A stretch of 64,000 bases of DNA from Lasiosphaeris hirsuta (Eukaryota > Ascomycota > Sordariomycetes > Sordariales > Lasiosphaeriaceae). The stretch's first letter is position 1, and each line of letters begins with the position of its first letter. Location: contig JAUKUA010000006.1 of NCBI GenBank assembly GCA_030549175.1, positions 992,001 to 1,056,000 on the forward strand. Direction: 5' to 3'. Both the position numbers and the translations under genes were made by a program. Positions 58,535-64,000 of the stretch are shown one piece after another. A model generated the notes under the pieces. The model did no database searches and was not told the DNA's origin. It saw only the letters and a list, made by a program, of their open reading frames with translations.

Positions 58535-60625
58535 ATGTCCCACCCGAGCCGAGGCCTTGGGCTTCAGCTGCTCCTGAGGACTGTGATAGTCGCCATGCTG
58601 CTTGTTGCGCCACACGCCGTACGCGGCCAGTTCGCATCTCCCCATGGGGCTGCCAACCTGACAACGATTGCTTCACCGCTTGATCCGGACATCAAAATTG
58701 CATACAAGGTGCCCAGTGGTGCCTGCAAGACCGCATTCGACACGCAACAGCAATACACGGGCTGGGTCACTGTTCCTGGCGAGTTCCCGACTAACCTCTT
58801 TTTCTGGTTCGTCGCCAGTCGAGAGCCTACCTCAGCGCTGACGATATGGCTCAATGGCGGACCCGGCGCAAGTTCCATGTTTGGCTTCTTCCTGGAGACG
58901 GGACCTTGCGAGGTGGTTGAGCGAGGCGCCAACCAACTCGAGACAGCTGCGAGGGAATGGGGATGGGACCGGGCTTCTAACATGCTCTTCATCGACCAGG
59001 TAGGACTGCCAGCCCACTCATTGCTTTGTTGATTCTGACCTTGGCAGCCGAACCAAGTGGGATTTTCGTATGACGTGCCAACTAATGGATCATTGGACTA
59101 CGTGCTGGGAGACATCATGACACCCCCGAGACTCCTCCCTGAGGACCGCCATCTACACACCTTTCTCAACGGCACTTTCTCTTCGCAGAATGTCAATAGT
59201 ACGGCCAACTCTACTGGAATTGCTGCTGTCGCTATCTGGCACATGCTGCAGGGCTTTCTAAGTGCCTTTCCACAATACAACCCGCCAAACAACAGCGCAC
59301 TCGGTATCAACCTGTTCGCCGAAAGTTATGGCGGCAAGTATGCTCCCGCCTTTGCTGAGGTGTGGGAGGATCAGAATCAAATTCGTCAAAACAGTAGCTT
59401 GGCAAACTCGACCTTAGACATCAACCTGGTATCTCTAGGCCTCATCAATGGTTGTGTCGACGATAGGATCGAGGGCGCCCACCTCGCCGACATGGCCATC
59501 AACAATACCTATGGTCTACAGCTCATATCGCCTGTCCGCGCCAAGATGGTCAACGGGTCGTTCTACGAGCGAGGGGGCTGCCAAGACATGGTCACCCGGT
59601 GCCGTACACAAAGCTACCTGCTCGACAACGGGTTCCACACAGCCGTGGACGACATCGACGATCTCTGCAGACAGGCCATGGCCGCATGCAACAGTCTCCT
59701 CGATGCCTACTCCGAGACTGGGCGCAGCTTCTACGATATCGCCCACCAGACACCCGAGTCCTTCCCGCCCAGTTACTACATCGAGTACCTCAACAAGCGC
59801 TCCGTCCAGGACGCCATCGGCTCCGTCGTCAACTACACCGACACCAGCAAGACTGTCTACAATGCCTTCCTGTCGACCGGCGACTGGGTACGCAGCCCGA
59901 TGGTCCCCAAGCTCGCGACCCTCCTCGCGCGCGGCGTACGTATCGGTCTTGTCTATGGCGACCGCGACTACATCTGCAACTGGCTCGGCGGCGAAGCCGT
60001 CTCCCTTTCCATCGCCTCCACCCTCGGCGGCGTCTACGGAGCCTCATTTCCCACCGCGGGCTACGCGCCCATCATCGTCAACAACAGCTACATCGGCGGC
60101 GTCGTGCGGCAGTTTGGCAACCTCTCCTTCTCGCGCATCTACCAAGCCGGCCACTTCGTGCCGGCCTACCAGCCCGAGACGGCCTTCCAGGTCTTCGCGC
60201 GCATCATCACCGGCACATCGCTCAGCACGGGTGCCATCGTCAACCTGACGAGCTACAACACCACGGGCCCCGCCAATGCCACCGCCTCCTTTAGCCTGCC
60301 GTCAAGTCCCACGGCCACGTGCTACGTCCGCGCCCTGGACAGCTCTTGTCCCCAGGACACGGTTCAGAGCATCCTCAATGGAAAGGGTGTCGTTATTAAC
60401 GGCGCGTGGTATCCCGCGTCGAGTGACTGGCCTGGCGCCACCCTGACGAGTTCCAACTCCGGCGGGACGCCACCGAGTCCGACGAGCACTCCGACTCTGA
60501 CAGGACTGTTTACTGCCACAGCGACACCACAAACGGATGGTGCTCTGCGCTTATCAGCTCCAACGATACAGTTGGGAGTAATTATAGGGAGTTTCTTTGC
60601 GGTAAAAATCCTTGGGGTAATTTGA
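58535..60625 (+). CDS. Secreted serine carboxypeptidase, S10 family, probable GPI anchor
   Basis: Two exons (58535-58999 and 59048-60625; 48-bp intron) give 680 residues. A signal peptide (LLLRTVIVAMLLVAPHAVRG) is followed by the mature enzyme. S10 motifs are LTIWLNGGPGASSMFG (oxyanion region), NMLFIDQ joined to PNQVGFSYDV, the nucleophile in LFAESYGGKYAPAF (about residue 247), the Asp region GDRDYICNWLGGEA and the His in QAGHFVPAYQPE. Many N-x-S/T sites suggest glycosylation. The C-terminus is Ser/Thr/Pro-rich and ends in a hydrophobic stretch (LGVIIGSFFAVKILGVI) after a small-residue region, as in GPI-anchored proteins. The role is removal of C-terminal residues from extracellular or wall proteins. 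Confidence 0.93.
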
Positions 60626-61081
60626 CACAGCAGCGTCTTTTTGGGAGTTTGGAAGGGTAAAAGGCAAATCAGGACAAATATCATGGATGAGAAGATGTAT
60701 CACAATCGAGCTACCAGGAAATAATTAATAAACCGGCACAAACATAGGAGCAGAATTACCAACTCAAAGTAATGAATAATGTCTTTATTTAGACACCCCG
60801 AGCACACAAGACTTCGAAGTAATGATAAAAATATATGTTCTGTATATACGCACAAAATGCTTGCGCTGCTTCACTGCTGCGCTGGGTCCTCAAAGACGAA
60901 GTGCTCTGCGGCATATCACACGGTGGAGGGACTATTGTCAAGCCTACGTGCCGAAAACTTACCGCAGGGTATTGGTAACCCGTGTTGATTAATGGCGTGT
61001 GAAAGAGCGAAACTACTAGACTTGGCAATGTTAGCCTATGATCATCCACGCTCGTGAAGAGTGCAAAAGTTGTGGGGGTTT

Positions 61082-61176
61082 GACTTTGTCAGACAGGTGC
61101 CTGGTCAAAGACAAGTATCATCAAAGCGTAAAGCTATGTAGACCGTCGTGATAAAATTGTAATCATCATCAAAGTC
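61082..61176 (-). ncRNA. Box C/D snoRNA 1, 25S rRNA guide (snR69-like)
   Basis: On the minus strand the RNA begins with GACTTTG (61176-61170), then box C ATGATGA (61169-61163), a C' box TTGATGA (61124-61118), box D CTGA (61092-61089) and CAAAGTC (61088-61082). The two flanks form a perfect 7-bp terminal stem. The element complementary to 61139-61151 (rRNA-sense TAGACCGTCGTGA) pairs 13 bases with the conserved 25S segment UUUAGACCGUCGUGAGACAG. It is followed directly by a degenerate D' (CATA, 61138-61135). The plus-5 position pairs with the first C of GACC, which I take to be near yeast C2948, the snR69 target. No target is evident for the box D side. Confidence 0.9.
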
Positions 61177-61325
61177 GGGGGAGAGGAAGAAAATGGGAGT
61201 GCGCTTACTGTTGCCATGTGAATAATTGGCGAGAAAAGTGATGTGCGAAGCCATCTGATGAAATCTGCAAGAGTTAATTAACATCGCTTTCTAAGTCAGA
61301 ACCGACAAAATTATGATGTGGGGAG

Positions 61326-61401
61326 AGAATCAGGAATGACTGTGTCTTCCTCGCCGGAGCTCTGACATATGCTTGTCTTTAATTGTCAAATCATCATGTT
61401 G
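61326..61401 (-). ncRNA. Box C/D snoRNA 2, 18S Am28 guide (snR74-like)
   Basis: Box C ATGATGA lies at 61397-61391 and box D CTGA at 61333-61330 on the minus strand. The element opposite 61366-61378 is complementary over 13 bases to CAUAUGCUUGUCU near the 5' end of 18S rRNA. With the degenerate D' box CAGA at 61364-61361, the fifth base upstream of D' (61369) pairs with the second A of CAUAUG. That base is A28 in yeast numbering, the target of snR74. No strong terminal stem is visible. Confidence 0.85.
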
Positions 61402-61560
61402 TGTTGGGTGGTATGGAGGGAAGAAAAGCTTCGGCACATACCACACTCAACATAGTTTACCGAGGCTCTGCGTGCAAAACCATGAAGACGAAAAATCTAA
61501 CTTCACAAGGTCAGCTCAAGTTCGCTGAAAGGGTATTCAGATGAGGTGCGTGTTGCTTTT

Positions 61561-61648
61561 GGTGTCAGATTGGCATGAATGGTAGGGAAATAGGTTGTCT
61601 GCATCGGGAATCCCGGATAAGACTCGTCATCTTGTAATCATCATATGG
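61561..61648 (-). ncRNA. Box C/D snoRNA 3, 25S rRNA guide
   Basis: Box C ATGATGA is at 61644-61638 and box D CTGA at 61568-61565 on the minus strand. The box D side (rRNA-sense GCATGAATGG, 61573-61582) matches 10 bases of 25S GACGCGCAUGAAUGGAUUAACG. The D' side (rRNA-sense CTCGTCATCT, 61623-61632) matches 10 bases of GCCUCGUCAUCUAAUUAG, which lies some 20 bases upstream in the same 25S region. Yeast guides for this region include snR76 and snR47. The exact methylated base is uncertain because the plus-5 positions do not fall on the sites I remember. Confidence 0.75.
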
Positions 61649-61789
61649 TAGTGCTTGTGCAAGTGTTGTTGGTACTCACTGCCCAGGCGGTTGACGGCGG
61701 ATCCATGCATGTGATGTTGATCTGCCAGACTCTTGAGGGTTAGCGCACAAGGCCCACAAAATGCGATGATGCAGAGGGACAATGGATGC

Positions 61790-61882
61790 TAAATCAGTGG
61801 ACGAGGTTTTCTAGGCCTGTCACAGAATGGCATATCTGCTCATAATAATAAAATCGGAGCCCAGTGCCGTTTCATCAGGGAA
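61790..61882 (-). ncRNA. Box C/D snoRNA 4, target uncertain
   Basis: Box C is CTGATGA (61878-61872) and box D is CTGA (61797-61794) on the minus strand, 74 bases apart inside the third intron. A 9-base element GCACTGGGC upstream of a CCGA D'-like box could pair with GCCCAGUGC of 25S rRNA (the CUGCCCAGUGCUCUGAAUGUC region), but the match is short. The 14 bases before box D show no target I recognise. The call rests mainly on position in the intron series. Confidence 0.65.
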
Positions 61883-62027
61883 GCGTGTGGGATTGGAGGA
61901 GAGAAGAGACCTACCAGAATAAAGCCACCGCTACCGACAGAAGACGTATCAAAAATCTAGAAAGATCTGAACGGTAGGTCAGCATGTGAATGCAGTCATT
62001 GGTTTGAGATGCATGAGGTGAGAGGGG

Positions 62028-62113
62028 ATAATCAGAAACAGCCATTGTTGTCTTCAGTATAAAATCAGTCGGTAATTCCAACTTGCCGAAGCAAAAATTG
62101 AATCATCACGTTG
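62028..62113 (-). ncRNA. Box C/D snoRNA 5, 18S Um578 guide (snR77-like)
   Basis: Box C is GTGATGA (62109-62103), D' is a perfect CTGA (62068-62065) and box D is CTGA (62035-62032), all on the minus strand. The element upstream of D' (rRNA-sense CGGTAATTCCA, 62070-62080) pairs 11 bases with the universally conserved 18S sequence GCGGUAAUUCCAG. The fifth base from D' (62073) pairs with the U immediately after GCGG, which is U578 in yeast numbering, the snR77 target. This is the strongest functional match in the cluster. Confidence 0.88.
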
Positions 62114-62347
62114 TGTTGGTGCTGGGCGCAAAAACTGATCAAACTGACCTCCAGATTTCGAGACCCCTTGGACTTGGAGAATACCATCACCCCGAGAGCC
62201 ATCACCGTTTAACACCCCAGCGGACTCCCTGTGTTCTCCGCCATCCTCCAATCGGAAGAGGGCAGCGGATGTTGGAGAGCAAACTAGAAACTTTTATACG
62301 CGTTAGCTGGGGCCCAAAACCAGAAGGTCGGAAAGTGCAAGATAATT

Positions 62348-62448
62348 GGCAGCTGTCATGTTCAGACTGACGTTACAATTCAGTTTCATATCAATAAAGA
62401 TCAAAGACTCTAGTTTGCGGTTTGTGTGGTGTCATCAGGCTAGCTGCC
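62348..62448 (-). ncRNA. Box C/D snoRNA 6, target unknown
   Basis: Box C CTGATGA (62438-62432), D' CTGA (62383-62380) and box D CTGA (62365-62362) lie on the minus strand within the first intron. GGCAGCT (62448-62442 read on minus) and AGCTGCC (62354-62348) form a 7-bp external stem. Neither the sequence before D' (rRNA-sense TTTCATATCAATAAAG) nor that before D (ACTGACGTTACAATT) matches an rRNA segment I can recall. Confidence 0.75.
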
Positions 62449-62483
62449 TGTTTTGGGGTGCGAGGGAGAGGAGATGTCTTACC

Positions 62484-62827
62484 AGAGGGAGTTGCCAACT
62501 ATGATGGTTGATGGTGAGAGAGGAAAGTTGGAGAAGGAAAAAAAATCGAGACGAGGTTTTGAAGCTGTAGAAATGTGGGGCGAGCAAAAACTCCACTTGG
62601 GACTTTTGTGGAGTACGGACGTACAGCCCTTGTGTGCCCCTCCTCTGCCCATGACACAAGTGCGACACGTGCAGACGCCTCAGTCTCGCGTTGGCAGTGT
62701 TTCGACACCGCCCACCAACAAACCACAGCGACGCGCCTGCCTCATTTCTCGCTGCGTCGCTGTTTCTTCTTCTCAACAACAGCAACAACAACAGCGATTT
62801 AGAGATTGCCGACTTGCATCACTCACC
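62484..62827. promoter_or_regulatory. Divergent promoter, snoRNA host gene and Fpg glycosylase
   Basis: At most about 340 bp contain the first exon and promoter of the snoRNA host gene (minus) and the leader of the glycosylase gene (plus). GACACAAGTGCGACACGTGCAG (62650-62675, an E-box-like CACGTG) is the only notable motif. Assignment of start sites needs RNA data. Confidence 0.45.
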
Positions 62828-64000
62828 ATGCCTGAGATTGCCGAGAGTTTGTTTAGTAAAATAGCATTGAGTATCGAGATATTCGCTAACATGACGTGTA
62901 GTTGCTCGAATCGTCCACTATTTGCGCCTCCACCTAGTGGGGAAAACCATCAAGACTGCATCGGCCATCGAGGATACCAATGTCTTTGGCAAGGTTGGAA
63001 CCACAGGCGTTGAGGTCGCCGAGGCCTTGAATGGCAAAAAGGTCGTCTCGGCTGGGAACCAAGGGAAATACTTTTGGTTTGAGACCCAGCGTGATGCCGA
63101 ATAGAAGCCTTGACTGATTCCGCCCAGGATTGTGCTCAGCAAACCTCCACATCTGGTTATGCATTTTGGCATGACGGGTATGTCTCGTGGCCCTGTTGTT
63201 CTATGATATTATGTGCCATCTGACTTTGCCCTACAGGCTGGATCCATATTAAAGGCGAACGGACAGCGTACACCAACTACTACAACAAGTTGAAGGCGGA
63301 CGAGGCGGACGCCTGGCCCCCAAAGTATTGGAAGTTTCAGCTGAAGACTGATGATGCAGTTGAACTTGCATTCACCGACCCCCGGCGCTTTAGTCGTGTT
63401 CGCCTCGTCAACTGCGATGGGAAAAGTATCAGACAAAACACACCACTCGTGGAGAACGGGCCGGACCCCGTCGTCGATACTGATGTCTTCACCAAGGCCT
63501 TTCTCAGTCAAAAGATGCGCTCACGACATGTGCCAATTAAGGCCCTCCTTCTTGACCAGGCTGTCATCAGCGGCATTGGCAACTGGGTCGGCGATGAGGT
63601 TCTCTTTCAAGCAAAGCTCCATCCGGAACAATACTGCAATGAATTCAGCGATGAACAGATCACAAAACTATACGGAGCAATCCTATATGTTTGCCAGTTA
63701 GCAGTTGACAAGCTGGGGGACTCTGATCAGTTTCCAAAAGACTGGGTATTCCACTATCGATGGGGGAAGGGTACAAAGGGGCCAGGACATCTACCAAGCG
63801 GCGAGAAGCTAGCCTTTCTGACTGTGGGAGGAAGAACCAGTTGCTATGCCCCGGGTCTCCAGAAAAAGACTGGAAGCGTTGTATCAGGCGTGAAAGAGGA
63901 GGTCGCCGACTCTGACCAGGAGGTGTCAAAACCGAAGAAGCCATCCAAGTCGAAAGCGACAGCAAAAAAGGCCGAGAGCAACGCAGAGCCCAAAATGAAG
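62828..64000 (+). CDS. Fpg/MutM-type DNA glycosylase (3' end outside window)
   Basis: Four exons are visible (62828-62846, 62902-63076, 63128-63177, 63237 to beyond 64000), giving 336 codons before the edge. The 19-nt first exon encodes MPEIAE, with the catalytic N-terminal Pro (after Met removal) and Glu of the Fpg/Nei superfamily; the join gives IARIVHYLRLHLVGKTI. Further motifs are GKVGTTGVEVAEALNGKKV, AGNQGKYFW joined to IVLSKPPHLVMHFGMTG, WPPKYWKF and the FTDPRRFSRVRL strand. IKALLLDQAVISGIGNWVGDEVLF is the H2TH region; a C-terminal basic Lys-rich tail begins near 63880. The zinc finger of bacterial Fpg is not seen, as in plant and fungal forms. It removes oxidised bases such as formamidopyrimidines and acts as an AP lyase. 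Two donors are unusual (GTTTGT, GTTTGA). Confidence 0.93.

Larger units (their letters stand above)
60790..62560 (-). ncRNA. Non-coding host gene carrying six intronic box C/D snoRNAs
   Basis: The minus strand shows regularly spaced splice signals and no long frame. Proposed introns (plus coordinates) are 62284-62482, 61957-62184, 61722-61914, 61497-61679, 61265-61441 (or 61291-61441) and 61016-61208. Donors read GTAAGA, GTATTC, GTAGGT, GTGAGT, GTATGT and GTAAGC; most introns have a GCTAAC or GCTGAC branch site 10-25 bases before the acceptor. Exons between them are only about 42-100 nt and lack a conserved frame. Each intron contains one box C/D snoRNA, with box D usually 65-80 bases before the acceptor, as expected for splicing-dependent snoRNA release. 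Ends are approximate: exon 1 stops at 62483 and exon 7 starts near 61015. A seventh donor-like site (GTAAGT, near 60965) has no clear partner. The second donor (GTATTC) is the weakest call. Confidence 0.82.

Noticed and set aside
59448..60248. 266-codon Ser/Thr/Pro/Arg-rich frame inside the carboxypeptidase gene
   Set aside because: It is a different reading frame of a strongly supported S10 gene, with composition typical of a frame shadow.

Overview
The window looks like filamentous-ascomycete (Pezizomycotina) nuclear DNA, most likely from a Sordariomycete. The genes are mostly single-copy, with short introns (about 45-140 bp, GT-AG, with CTAAC/CTGAC-like branch sites), GC-rich coding sequence and long AT-richer leaders. 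The recognisable families (acuK-type activator, AP-1-like bZIP with cysteine-rich domains, fmp52, RXT2, exgD-type glucanase) are typical of moulds. One pseudogene carries stop codons of the kind left by repeat-induced point mutation. I saw no bacterial, viral, CRISPR, tRNA or 5S features.

Left third (0-25 kb): a frameshifted gene fragment at the edge; a membrane-anchored GH5 exo-1,3-beta-glucanase (exgD type, minus); the E1-beta subunit of the branched-chain 2-oxoacid dehydrogenase (plus); a dead GH16 glucanase (6997-7790); an unknown membrane protein (minus); the Rpd3L subunit RXT2; two MFS transporters (DHA2-like and DHA1-like) separated by gene-poor stretches; and a Zn2Cys6/PAS activator of the acuK/ERT1 gluconeogenesis family.

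Middle (25-47 kb): riboflavin kinase FMN1, mitochondrial fmp52, rRNA-processing factor TSR2, a BSD-domain protein, the oxidative-stress bZIP factor of the Yap1/AP-1 family, an AGC/YANK-type kinase with an N-myristoylation signal, a small mitochondrial-type hypothetical protein, a RING-finger E3 with a GC-AG intron, and a long HSL-type alpha/beta hydrolase.

Right (47-64 kb): mitochondrial ribosomal protein mL41 and SSU-processome factor UTP14 as a divergent pair, riboflavin gene RIB3, ubiquinone gene COQ3, an unknown membrane protein, a GPI-type serine carboxypeptidase, and an Fpg/MutM-type DNA glycosylase cut by the window end.

The most interesting unit has no protein: between 60.8 and 62.6 kb the minus strand reads as a non-coding host gene with six introns, each holding one box C/D snoRNA. 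One antisense element obeys the box-D-plus-5 rule exactly for the U after the GCGG of the 18S 530-like loop (yeast snR77 type). Another pairs with the 18S 5' end (snR74 type), and two pair with 25S rRNA. This resembles the budding-yeast snR72-snR78 polycistron in intronic form. From TSR2 to Fpg, fifteen consecutive transcription units alternate strand without exception, so every gap is either a shared divergent promoter or a convergent terminator region. Ribosome-biogenesis functions (TSR2, UTP14, mL41, the snoRNAs) recur in this half, but I see no operon-like pathway cluster. All splice structures here were inferred by eye from reading frame, splice consensus and family similarity.
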